In this document: positions 15,265 to 23,833 of the stretch, one piece after another
Numbering within the stretch: the stretch's first letter is position 1
Layout: each line of letters opens with the position of its first letter
NCBI RefSeq assembly: GCF_018362775.1
Contig: NZ_JAGYXY010000001.1
Coordinates: forward strand, 511,126-575,125
Direction: 5' to 3'
DNA from: Alistipes montrealensis
Lineage (GTDB): Bacteria > Bacteroidota > Bacteroidia > Bacteroidales > Rikenellaceae
DNA: 64,000 bases
Made by a program: the position numbers and the translations under genes
Notes under the pieces: model-generated
Seen by the model: the letters and a program-made list of their open reading frames with translations, nothing else
Databases searched by the model: none
Told to the model about the DNA's origin: nothing

Positions 15265-17841
15265 TTATTTTAAAGAATTGAGCCATGCGGGAACATATCC
15301 CAGCCGTTCGCGCAACTGCGCTTCGTAGAGCGACAGCGGTTCGACGGCTGCACCGTTGCTTTCGAGGTATTTCACCTGTTCGACGCTTTCGTCGAAAGCG
15401 ACCGACGCACCGTGGAAACCGACGATGATCGGCGGCATGGTTTTCCACCACTTGTCCGAAGAGAGCCACCACTTGAACGGACCGGCTCCGAAATCGTGTG
15501 CGGCACGCGTAGCATTCAGGTTCCAGATCGTCAGGTCGCCCAGGTGGTTGGGTACGTTGGTCTCGTCGCCGCCGAAACGCCATTGCACGAATCCGCCCGT
15601 ACAACGGTCGACAAGCGTAGCGCGCGGCTGTTTGGAATGCGATTCGAAGAAGGCGTCGTCGCCCCACGTGTTGTTCCACAGTACGGCCCCCAGCGAGGTG
15701 TTCGAGACGCCCGAAGCGTGATACTGTCCGGCATTCTCAAAATACCCCGTACTCGTATAGGGAGGCGACACGGCCTGCCCGCGGCTGTGGTCGTAAACCT
15801 TGCCGATAAAGATACGCGAGGACGACTGCGAACGTACGCCCGAATGGCCGCGATTCCCGCTGATCTCGATGTCGTAAGCCGAGCAGTTGGCGCTCGACAC
15901 GATCGAAAGCGCTTCGCTGACGCCCTTGAAATCGACGCGGCGGATCCACGAATTCGTCAGCCGCATCATGTTGAGCGGCTTGTAAGCCCCGTCGTCCTGC
16001 CACGAGGCGTGATGTCCGAAATTCTCCTTCGAGCGGCCCTCGAAGGTCACGTCCTCGACGCCGACGTTCTCGTAATGCGGAAATTTGCGGATTTTCCAGT
16101 TCCATTTGGCTTCCACAGCGTACATGATCGGCTCGGCGAAGGTCAGGCGGTTGCCGCTCACGGATGCCACCTGGTGGTAATCCTCGACCGTAACGGTCAG
16201 GATATCGGTCATGTTGCCCTCGACCCGGTGCGGTGCAAGCTCCTGGGCTACCAGCACCGGATCGTTGTTCGAAAGCGAGAGGCACACCCAATCGCCCGAC
16301 GAAATGCCGGCCGCTGAGGCCACCTCCACCGAGAACGCGCCGCGGGGCGCATCGCCCGTCACGGCCGTAAGGTCCGAAAGCCCCGAATTGTGCTTGATAT
16401 TGATCATCACGGGCGACGACCACATGTTCTGCGGATTGGCCGGAAGATTCGGCGTGTCCATTACCAGCGTCGTCTTGCCGCGGCCTGCGCCCTTGAGCAC
16501 GAAGTTGCCGCCGCGGATGAAAATCTCCTCGCTGACGTTGTTGCCCTTCGAGTCCTTCTCCGACTGGTTTACCGCCGAAGCATCGTAGCTGTTGTCATCG
16601 TCGTCGTGGAGGATGAAACGCCCCTCGGGAAAATAGATCACCGCCCGGGCATTGGCGTTGGCCAGATTGGCCCCCGCATCGCTCTGTCCCGAGAGTTTCA
16701 GTTCCTTGAGCAGCTTCACGAACGCTCCGCGCGACGACTTCACTCCCGTGGGATCGGCGCCGTAATCGACGACATTGTAAATTTTATAGCCCAGTCCCCA
16801 GGCATCGGCCGGAGCCTCTTCGCCGTGTTTATAACCGGCATACGAATAATCCAGCAGAACGTTATCCGCAGTTCCGGCCTTAAAATTTTTCCACGCCTCG
16901 GCGGCGTTGGCATCCATCTGCTCATTGAGCAGCGTCACTTTCAGCGTTACGAGTTTCCGGTATTTCCGGTCCGAATAGATCGTCACCGAAACAGCCGCCT
17001 CCTGCGAAGCGGCGTTGAACGTCGCAGGGGCCGTGACGGTCAGCGTCGTCTCGCCGAGCACCGCCGACCACCCCGCAGGGGCGTCGATCACCGCTTCGGC
17101 GACACCCGTCTGCACGACCTCGAACGCCCGGGTCTCCCCGAGGAAGAACGTCTCGTTGTCGGAAGCCGTCACCGTCAAGGAAAACTCGTCGAGGACAGGA
17201 AGCGTGAGCTTCTCACCGCCGAGCAACTCGACGGAGAGCAGGCCGGTCTTCGTATCGTACACCACCGACTTGAAAGCCGAACTGTAACTGACGACAACCT
17301 TGTCACCCACGGCATTGACAGGCTTGTTATCCTGCAAAAGCAGTGTATAGGTCACTCCGCCGTCGAGGCTCACGAGCCACTCGCCGTCGGCCGAAACTTT
17401 CAGTTGCGGGGTAATTCCTTCGGCGCCGGGTTCGTGCTCGCCGCCGGCGACAGGCCATGCCGAAACATATTCACCGTCGACTTCCAATCGCTTGGGGTTC
17501 GCACCGCCTTCGAGGCTTACAGTCCAGTAGCCCTCGGCGTCGATCCCCATAACGGGAACCAGCGCCTCGATCTTCTCGCCGAGGATGACGGGCAACCTGG
17601 TCCCGTCGCTCAGTTCGATCTCGTAGCCCGTGGCATTGGACTTGACGCCGACGATAATCGTCGATTCGTCCATCAGGCGATGGAGCGCCTCGATCGAGGT
17701 ATTCACGCTGCCGATCTTCGATTCCAGCGCGGCCACGCGGTCGCGCAGGTTTTCGATCTCGTCGCGGATACCGTCGGTATTTTCACACGATTGCAGAACC
17801 AAGGCCGAAACCGCTGCAATCCACAAAAACAATTTGTTCAT
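15265..17841 (-). CDS. DUF4988-DUF4955 beta-helix lipoprotein, PL29-like chondroitin/hyaluronan lyase
   Basis: The 858-residue lipoprotein (lipid Cys19, VLQSCENTD) shares the plan of its downstream neighbour: a coiled coil (about 20-55) and repeated GYWTVSLEGG / GEWLVSLDGG motifs. Its C-terminal half is a pectate-lyase-like fold starting IYNVVDYGADPTGVKSSRGAF (about residues 335-355). That fold has the Asp-Pro-Thr and FPEGRF elements and later Asn/His-rich coils (ENFGHHASWQDDGAY, YHASGVSNTSLGAVLW). This combination fits the DUF4955/PL29 group, to which the surface chondroitinase of the B. thetaiotaomicron chondroitin locus belongs. The likely role is endo-cleavage at the cell surface before SusCD import. 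The family is inferred from layout and context. Confidence 0.68.
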   Translation of the reverse strand: MNKLFLWIAAVSALVLQSCENTDGIRDEIENLRDRVAALESKIGSVNTSIEALHRLMDESTIIVGVKSNATGYEIELSDGTRLPVILGEKIEALVPVMGIDAEGYWTVSLEGGANPKRLEVDGEYVSAWPVAGGEHEPGAEGITPQLKVSADGEWLVSLDGGVTYTLLLQDNKPVNAVGDKVVVSYSSAFKSVVYDTKTGLLSVELLGGEKLTLPVLDEFSLTVTASDNETFFLGETRAFEVVQTGVAEAVIDAPAGWSAVLGETTLTVTAPATFNAASQEAAVSVTIYSDRKYRKLVTLKVTLLNEQMDANAAEAWKNFKAGTADNVLLDYSYAGYKHGEEAPADAWGLGYKIYNVVDYGADPTGVKSSRGAFVKLLKELKLSGQSDAGANLANANARAVIYFPEGRFILHDDDDNSYDASAVNQSEKDSKGNNVSEEIFIRGGNFVLKGAGRGKTTLVMDTPNLPANPQNMWSSPVMINIKHNSGLSDLTAVTGDAPRGAFSVEVASAAGISSGDWVCLSLSNNDPVLVAQELAPHRVEGNMTDILTVTVEDYHQVASVSGNRLTFAEPIMYAVEAKWNWKIRKFPHYENVGVEDVTFEGRSKENFGHHASWQDDGAYKPLNMMRLTNSWIRRVDFKGVSEALSIVSSANCSAYDIEISGNRGHSGVRSQSSSRIFIGKVYDHSRGQAVSPPYTSTGYFENAGQYHASGVSNTSLGAVLWNNTWGDDAFFESHSKQPRATLVDRCTGGFVQWRFGGDETNVPNHLGDLTIWNLNATRAAHDFGAGPFKWWLSSDKWWKTMPPIIVGFHGASVAFDESVEQVKYLESNGAAVEPLSLYEAQLRERLGYVPAWLNSLK

Positions 17842-17853
17842 ATCCGATAATTA

Positions 17854-19392
17854 TTAGTTACTCGTATCATAAGGAACCACGTCGGCCAGCACGCGTTCGC
17901 GGAACCACACATCGTCGTTATCGCGCAGCAGCACGGCCAGTTCGCGGCACAGCGAGGCGAACAGTTCGGGGTTCTCCTCCGGCGCGAGGTTGTGCAACTG
18001 GTAGGGATCGGCGGCATCGTCGAACAGCAATACGCGTTCGAGCCGGCCGTCGCGCCCGATGCGCAGCTCCATCGTATGCGTCGAAGTCTTTACGCCGCGC
18101 GCCTGGGCGAAGAAGTCGCGGACCATTCCGTCGGCATCGCGTTCGCCGTCGAGGTTACGCATGTAAAGCGCTGCGCGCGGACGCCGAGGCTGCACGGCGT
18201 CCTGCCGCAGCAGGGCCGAGTAGTCACGCCCCTCGACGCTCGCGGGAATCCGTTCGCCGAGGCCCGCCAGTCCCAGCAGCGTGGGCATGATGTCGGGCGT
18301 CGACAACAGCATGTCGTCCACACGGTGGGGAACCCGCCCGGGATAGCGCACCAGGAAGGGAATGTTCAGCGATTCGCGCCAGATCGAATTCTTGGGGTCG
18401 GCGGTCGAATGGCTGGTCATCGTTTCGCCGTGGTCCGAGGCGAAGACGACGATCGTATTCTTCGTGAGTCCGGCTTTGTCCAGCGCTTCCATGAGGCGGC
18501 CGAACTCCCGGTCGATACCGCTCACGTTGGCAAAATAGTAACGCGCGGCGGCAGCCTTGTCCATCGTCGTATCGGCGTTGTCGCGCACGAGCAGTTCGGT
18601 CAGCGACTTATCCTTGTAAAGTTCATACCCCTCCAGGTCGCAGTCGTCGGTCGAGGCATAGGGCGAATGCGGCGGATTCATGCCGATCATCATCAGGAAC
18701 GGCTTTTTAGGATCGCGGACGCCGCCCTTGTTTTCGATATATTCGATGGCTTTGGAGACCTCGTGCTGCGGCGACCACTCGTCGATGTCGTGGCGGTTGC
18801 CCGCGGTGTCCCAGTAATGGGGATGCTTGTGCACGTCGTACGTGCCGTAGGAATACCAGTAGTTGAAGCCGTGGCGGCGTTCGGGCGGGGTGTAGGCGTC
18901 CCACTCGGGAACGTCGTCACTGACATAGGTCCCCGGACGCTGGGGGTTGTTCCTGGTCGGGAAATCGGCGTGCAGTTTGCCGATGTAGGCGCAGTCGTAA
19001 CCCGCCGCCGAGAAGACATCGCCGATACACTCGGCATCCTCGCGCAGCGAACTCTCGGGCCGCTCCGACATGCAATTCAGCACTACGCCGCTCCGCTCGG
19101 GATACATGCCCGTCAGCAGCATGCCCCGGTGGGGACTGCTCACGGGGAAGTTACTCACCGCCTCGGTCAGCACCGTGGCTTCGCGGGCAAAACGATCGAG
19201 GTTGGGCGTCACAACCGGATCGCCCTTCCACCCCACCTCGGCGGCAAACTCCGGATCGCTCCAGAAGCCCAGCGAGGAGTTGCGGTACTGGTCGGGAAAG
19301 ACATAGATCACGTTGGGACGCTCGGCCGCCGACTGCCCGCAGGCCGTCAGGGCAAGGCCCGCAAACGGAATTACAGTTTTTACTTTCAACAT
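17854..19392 (-). CDS. S1-family sulfatase, serine type, lipoprotein
   Basis: The 512-residue lipoprotein (LALTACG, lipid Cys18 from the start used here) begins the sulfatase fold at NVIYVFPDQYRNSSLGF. It carries the activation motif S-S-P-H-R-x4-T-G with serine 85 as the residue converted to formylglycine, so an anaerobic radical-SAM maturase (anSME) encoded elsewhere is needed. VVFASDHGETM supplies the metal-binding Asp-His. The start at 19392 leaves a 1-nt gap to the PL8 gene; a start at 19407 would overlap it. In this setting it should remove sulfate from GalNAc of lyase-released disaccharides, as the sulfatase beside GH88 and PL8 does in the B. thetaiotaomicron locus. The position (4-O or other) is an inference. 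Confidence 0.9.
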   Translation of the reverse strand: MLKVKTVIPFAGLALTACGQSAAERPNVIYVFPDQYRNSSLGFWSDPEFAAEVGWKGDPVVTPNLDRFAREATVLTEAVSNFPVSSPHRGMLLTGMYPERSGVVLNCMSERPESSLREDAECIGDVFSAAGYDCAYIGKLHADFPTRNNPQRPGTYVSDDVPEWDAYTPPERRHGFNYWYSYGTYDVHKHPHYWDTAGNRHDIDEWSPQHEVSKAIEYIENKGGVRDPKKPFLMMIGMNPPHSPYASTDDCDLEGYELYKDKSLTELLVRDNADTTMDKAAAARYYFANVSGIDREFGRLMEALDKAGLTKNTIVVFASDHGETMTSHSTADPKNSIWRESLNIPFLVRYPGRVPHRVDDMLLSTPDIMPTLLGLAGLGERIPASVEGRDYSALLRQDAVQPRRPRAALYMRNLDGERDADGMVRDFFAQARGVKTSTHTMELRIGRDGRLERVLLFDDAADPYQLHNLAPEENPELFASLCRELAVLLRDNDDVWFRERVLADVVPYDTSN

Positions 19393-19393
19393 T

Positions 19394-22300
19394 TTATCGT
19401 ATTTCAATCAGATTCACTTCGCGCGTCGCGCCTTCGCGGCACGTGAAGGTCAATCGGGTGTTTTTGCCTTCGGCCTCGGCCCGGCATCCCGGCGTATCGC
19501 TGTCCGGCTGCCAGCGGCCGCGGATCACGACCGCCAGTTCCGATGCCTCCGAGGGATTATCGATCCACGTGCGGGAGTAGATGCTCCGCTCGACGCGTTT
19601 GCCGCCGGCATCGAACACTTCGTCGCTCGGTCCCTCGTAAAACCGCAGGTCGGGGTCCGCGACGCTCACCGTCAACCCGCCTTTGCCGCCGCCGATCATT
19701 ACCAGCGAAGGCAGCGACACGCTTTCCAGCACACCCACACCCACCTTACCGGCGGCAAAGAGCGCATAGCCCGTAATACCCGACGGCCTGTCGCGCAGGA
19801 TGTGCGCCGAAGCGTCACGGCGCAACACCTCGTAGGGCAGTTCCCGGCCGTAACGCGCCACGTCGTCGTCCGACGCGTGCACGACCAGCATGTATTCGTA
19901 CCCGCCGCCGCTGACCACGCCGCCGTGGTCGATCCATGCCGTTGCGAAATTATTATCGGTCGGAGCATCGGTCTCTTCGTCGAGCGAGTGCTGAAGCGTC
20001 TTTTGGATATGCACCCGGCCCTGCGGCACGAAGTAAGCGTTGCGCAGGTTGTCGCGCAGGACCGCACCGCCCGAAAGTTCGGCCCGGTAGGGGAATTCCG
20101 TCGCCGCAACGCCGTTCACGATGACCGGATCGGCCTCATTCTCCAGAAAATTCTGGAACAGCGTCGTGTGCAGGCCGCCCTCGGACTTGTTTTCGATGTT
20201 CGAACCGAGGCATATAACCCGGTCGTCGAACAGGAAAACCGATTTGAGCGCCCGGAGCGAACCGTTGTATTTGTCGTGCTCGTGCAGTTTCATCGCGAAC
20301 ATTCCGTCGCGGCCCCGGTGGCTCACACCTCCGGCAAATGCTTCGTCCGAAAGGAGCATCTCCTCGTAGCCCGAGCAGGTGTCGACATTCAGGATGTCGG
20401 CCTTCATTCGCTCTATCGGGATTTCGAGCGCCGTCGTCCCGGGAATGTGGCGCCAGTCCCAGCCCTCCTGGCGGAATCCGCTGCCCAAAGCACTCACGGG
20501 ATCACCGTCGGCAAGCAGTTGCACGCTGCCGTGCGTCAAATAGCGGCCATAGTGGTTGGCGCCCTGATAAATCTCCGCCGCCCAGAGGTAGCGGCTGTGT
20601 CCCGCAACCGTAACGAGCCAATCGCCGCGGCGGTGCGACACCGAGGCGTTATATCCGTAAACGCGGGTTCCGACGGGCGAAGGCTCGGGGACAATACCTT
20701 TTTCGGCGAACAACCGCGTATAAGCATCTTTTCCTTTGGCCACACGCAGGTAGGCCGCGGCCAGTTCCGCGTCAACCGCCTCTCGGCCATCGGGCGACCC
20801 GGCGAGGGCCAGCCGGGCATAGTGCCACGGAATCAAGGCTCCCTTTCCGTCGGGATGGCGGCCCGAGAGGGCCAGCGGGAACGACCGCAGGTTGCAGTAG
20901 AAACGCATTTCGAGCAGCGCGCGTTTCAGGTTTTCATGGCTTTCGGCACTCACCGCGAACTGCGTGTTGGAGAGCAGCCACACGGCATTGACCGCCCCGC
21001 CGCTGAACCCGTCCACGGCATAGGCCGGATAGTGGCGGCGGTGGTGGAAAACCGTACCGTCGCTCTTGAAGCAGGGCCCGGTTCCCTCGGTAACCTTATA
21101 GCCGTTGTCGACCCAGCGGGAGAAGGCTTCCAGATAGGCCGCCTTGACCGGAGTGTCGGGCAGCATCACGATGCTCGCCAGACGGCCGATGAGCGACGTA
21201 TTGAAGGCGTCGATGTCCATGCCCGGCTCCGCAGGCGGAAGTTTCACCTCGCCTACGCCCGAGAACCACTCCATTGCCTGCTGCACGTCGTGCTCCAGCC
21301 CCGCACGGCGCAGTACGTCGCGCATGATGACCGGAGCCGTATAGAAATTGCGCATGCTGTAACCCAGATGGTGCAGGGTTCCCAAAGCACTTCCCGCGGC
21401 AAAACCCTGATCCAAAAGATGCCGCGTCAGCAGCACGTACATCCGTTCCAGCTCGGCCCGTTCGGCGGCGTTGGCAGCGGCATCGTGGGCCACGGCGACC
21501 TGAAACATGAAATCGTTGTATTTGCGCAGCGTCTGGTCGTTGTCGTTGAACAGTTTGCCGATACCGGGGTGTCCGAGGTTGATGTAGGTTTCGGCATAAC
21601 GTACGAACCAGATCGGTTTGCCTTTAACCGTCCCGTCGGGATTCTCCGTAATGCCGTAACCGGCGAAGCGTTTACGCAGGGCATTCATTGCCGCCGGCTT
21701 TTTGTCTTCGAGCAGCAGTTCGCGCAGACGCCGCTCGACGGTCGCCATATCGCGCTTTTCAGCCTCGCCGATCGAGGCTGGAGCCGCGGGCATCGGGTTG
21801 CGCCACGATCGCAGCAGCGTGAGCCAGTGGCTCGTGGTCGCAGCGTTGATGAACGGAGCCTGGAAATCGGCCGTATGGTGTCGCACGTCCTGGAACGACG
21901 AGAGGATCAGGTGGTCGAAGAACAACTCGCCTTTTTTGACGCCTTCCGCCCTGATCACCAGTTCGTCCATGCCCTCCTCGGGGCGGCCCTGCATGTCTCG
22001 GTCGAAAGCCACCCATGCGCCGCGCCAGCCCGAGAACTCCAGTCCGTAGTCGAACCACGCGCAGGTGCGCCCCGCCTTGCGGAACTCGAAGTGCAGTTTG
22101 CCCGTCAAAGCCTTCGGGGCATAGACCCAGAAAACGAAGGTCGAGACGGAAGTCTCCTTGGGATTGGGATTTTCCGACAGGTAACCCACCGGGGATTCGA
22201 TACGCACCCCGGCCCCCTCCCGCGACCATTGCCAGCGGACCGAACGGGCGCCGTGCTTGTAATGGTCGCCCGAAACGCTCAGCGACGAGCCTTTCGATGC

Positions 22301-22429
22301 CGTAAAAGGCGCCGCAGACTCTTCGAACGAGAGAATCCGTGCATCGGCGACCTCCCGCACCGACTGAGCCGGTGCGGCCAGCGACCACACCGACGCAGCG
22401 GCGAGAAATAACAGTTTACGCATGGGCAT
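19394..22429 (-). CDS. PL8 chondroitin/hyaluronan lyase (ABC-lyase type)
   Basis: The 1011-residue secreted enzyme (signal peptide, about residues 1-22, no lipobox) has an N-terminal carbohydrate-binding-like beta domain, an alpha/alpha toroid and C-terminal beta sheets, as in chondroitin ABC lyases. The catalytic set can be placed: His463 and Tyr470 in HHRRHYPAY, Arg524 in SGRHPDG and Glu619 in WAAEIYQG. These match His501, Tyr508, Arg560 and Glu653 of Proteus ABC lyase I. It cleaves the hexosaminide-uronate bond by beta-elimination, giving unsaturated disaccharides for GH88. An alternative start is at 22423. It lies 5 nt after the GH88 stop in the same operon. Confidence 0.94.
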   Translation of the reverse strand: MPMRKLLFLAAASVWSLAAPAQSVREVADARILSFEESAAPFTASKGSSLSVSGDHYKHGARSVRWQWSREGAGVRIESPVGYLSENPNPKETSVSTFVFWVYAPKALTGKLHFEFRKAGRTCAWFDYGLEFSGWRGAWVAFDRDMQGRPEEGMDELVIRAEGVKKGELFFDHLILSSFQDVRHHTADFQAPFINAATTSHWLTLLRSWRNPMPAAPASIGEAEKRDMATVERRLRELLLEDKKPAAMNALRKRFAGYGITENPDGTVKGKPIWFVRYAETYINLGHPGIGKLFNDNDQTLRKYNDFMFQVAVAHDAAANAAERAELERMYVLLTRHLLDQGFAAGSALGTLHHLGYSMRNFYTAPVIMRDVLRRAGLEHDVQQAMEWFSGVGEVKLPPAEPGMDIDAFNTSLIGRLASIVMLPDTPVKAAYLEAFSRWVDNGYKVTEGTGPCFKSDGTVFHHRRHYPAYAVDGFSGGAVNAVWLLSNTQFAVSAESHENLKRALLEMRFYCNLRSFPLALSGRHPDGKGALIPWHYARLALAGSPDGREAVDAELAAAYLRVAKGKDAYTRLFAEKGIVPEPSPVGTRVYGYNASVSHRRGDWLVTVAGHSRYLWAAEIYQGANHYGRYLTHGSVQLLADGDPVSALGSGFRQEGWDWRHIPGTTALEIPIERMKADILNVDTCSGYEEMLLSDEAFAGGVSHRGRDGMFAMKLHEHDKYNGSLRALKSVFLFDDRVICLGSNIENKSEGGLHTTLFQNFLENEADPVIVNGVAATEFPYRAELSGGAVLRDNLRNAYFVPQGRVHIQKTLQHSLDEETDAPTDNNFATAWIDHGGVVSGGGYEYMLVVHASDDDVARYGRELPYEVLRRDASAHILRDRPSGITGYALFAAGKVGVGVLESVSLPSLVMIGGGKGGLTVSVADPDLRFYEGPSDEVFDAGGKRVERSIYSRTWIDNPSEASELAVVIRGRWQPDSDTPGCRAEAEGKNTRLTFTCREGATREVNLIEIR

Positions 22430-22434
22430 CGGGT

Positions 22435-23649
22435 TTAAAACAAGGGCTCACCCGCCTCCACGCGGCCTTTGCGGATCAGCGCTTCGAGGAAATAGTAATC
22501 GGCATAGTTCAGCGGCACGTCGACGTTGCTGCCATGCGGAATGCTGCCCACGGAGTGCATCAGCAGAAAACCGCCGTTCCCGCCCACCGGGGCGCGGTAG
22601 GCCGGCGACGAAAGCGACTCGACGATTTTGTCGGCCTTCTGTTTGTAAAGGTCGTTACCCGTATAGGTGTATATTTCATAGAATACCGATGCGATAATGG
22701 CAGCCGTCGAAACGTCGCGCGGTTCGTCGGGGATGTTCGGCGCATCGTAGTCCCAGTAGGGAACCAGGTCGGCAGGCATATTCTTGTCGTTGAGCATGAA
22801 GTTCGCCACCTTCTCCGCATGGTCGAGGTAGCGCTTGTCGCCCGTGTAGCGGTAGCAGGTCGCATAACCGTAAACGGCCCACGCCTGCCCGCGCGCCCAT
22901 GCCGAATCGTCGGCATAACCCTGCGCCGTGCAGCGTCCGCGCACATCGCCCGTCGTCAGGTCGTAGTCTACGACATGGTAGCAACTGAAATCATCGCGGA
23001 AATGCTCCTTCATCGTCCGGTCGGCATGCTTCACCGCGATATTATAATAGGTGCTGTCGCCCGAGAACTCCGTAGCCTTGAACATCAGTTCGAGGTTCAT
23101 CATGTTATCGATGATCACCGGGACCTGCCAGCCGCGCTCGCCCTGCCAGCCCCGGTCGGAATCCCACGACTGGATAACGCCCGGAACGGGGCGGAAACGC
23201 GTAGCGAGCGATTTGGCCGTCTGGACGATCACGTCCTTGTAGCCGGGAACGTTTTTCAGGCGCAGCCCGTTGCCGTAGCTGTCGTAGATCATGAAGCCCA
23301 CGTCGTGATGCCACTGGAGGTATTGCACCGAGTCGAGGATTTCGGTGTGCTTCTGCGCACGCGCAGCCCACTGTTCGTCGCCCGTCAGTTCGTACATATA
23401 CCACAGCGTTCCGGCGAAGAAACCGCTCACCCAGTCGTCGACGGGCACGTAGTCGATCCGGCCGTTCTTCCAGGTCGAAGGAATGCGGATCACACCGCCC
23501 GTTTCGCTCGAATCGGCCAGCATGCCGATCTGCTTTTCGGCGATGGCAATATTCTCGCCAATAATCGACGCGCGCTTCCCGGGCTGCGAGCAGGCTACGG
23601 CTCCTGCGAGGAGGAGTGCGGCGGTCGTGTATTTAAATACAGTCTTCAT
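22435..23649 (-). CDS. GH88 unsaturated glucuronyl hydrolase, lipoprotein
   Basis: The 404-residue protein (lipid Cys20, GAVACSQPGK) is an alpha/alpha-barrel enzyme that hydrates the unsaturated uronate left by the lyases and releases the amino sugar. GH88 blocks seen are VDDWVSGFFAGTLWYMYELT, the catalytic-Asp segment QWHHDVGFMIYDSYGNG, DNMMNLELMF, and the C-terminal WARGQAWAVYGYATCYRYT plus VPYWDYDAP. It is the first gene of the leftward GAG operon, behind the promoter at 23699-23727 and the operator-like palindrome at 23672-23685. Confidence 0.95.
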   Translation of the reverse strand: MKTVFKYTTAALLLAGAVACSQPGKRASIIGENIAIAEKQIGMLADSSETGGVIRIPSTWKNGRIDYVPVDDWVSGFFAGTLWYMYELTGDEQWAARAQKHTEILDSVQYLQWHHDVGFMIYDSYGNGLRLKNVPGYKDVIVQTAKSLATRFRPVPGVIQSWDSDRGWQGERGWQVPVIIDNMMNLELMFKATEFSGDSTYYNIAVKHADRTMKEHFRDDFSCYHVVDYDLTTGDVRGRCTAQGYADDSAWARGQAWAVYGYATCYRYTGDKRYLDHAEKVANFMLNDKNMPADLVPYWDYDAPNIPDEPRDVSTAAIIASVFYEIYTYTGNDLYKQKADKIVESLSSPAYRAPVGGNGGFLLMHSVGSIPHGSNVDVPLNYADYYFLEALIRKGRVEAGEPLF

Positions 23650-23671
23650 AAATAGGTAATTAACGTTTTAT

Positions 23672-23685
23672 TTTGGTAAACCAAA
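23672..23685. promoter_or_regulatory. Operator-like palindrome 1, leftward GAG promoter
   Basis: TTTGGTAAACCAAA has 6-bp half-sites around a 2-bp centre. It lies just downstream of the predicted start of the GH88 operon, a position where a bound repressor would block transcription. A related site lies 116 bp away, about eleven helical turns. Confidence 0.5.
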
Positions 23686-23698
23686 TCAACTTTCCGGA

Positions 23699-23727
23699 CA
23701 AAGATAAAGTTTTTTCCAGACTTTCAA
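23699..23727 (-). promoter_or_regulatory. Promoter of the GH88-PL8-sulfatase-lyase operon
   Basis: On the minus strand TTG (23725-23727), an 18-nt spacer and TATCTTTG (23699-23706) match the Bacteroidota consensus, with transcription starting near 23692 toward GH88. Confidence 0.68.
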
Positions 23728-23787
23728 CATATTTTAATAACTTTTTCTGATGAAAATAAAATTTTTATTATTTTCTATCGTTAAAAT

Positions 23788-23825
23788 TTTGGTTATCCAA
23801 TTTCTTTATCTACATTTGGCCAAAT
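23788..23825. promoter_or_regulatory. Promoter of the PL8-susCD operon with two operator-like palindromes
   Basis: TTG (23789-23791), a 19-nt spacer and TACATTTG (23811-23818) form the rightward promoter. Site 2, TTTGGTTATCCAAT (23788-23801), overlaps the -33 element and has the same TTTGG-N4-CCAA layout as site 1. The perfect 12-bp palindrome ATTTGGCCAAAT (23814-23825) overlaps the -7 element. All three share TTTGG/CCAA(A) half-sites, suggesting one regulator for both divergent operons. Confidence 0.6.
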
Positions 23826-23833
23826 AAGATTCT

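Noticed and set aside
19313..22411. Open frame of over 1000 codons on the plus strand
   Set aside because: It lies opposite the PL8 lyase, whose catalytic residues are all present on the minus strand. The antisense product is Arg/His-rich and has no domain structure.
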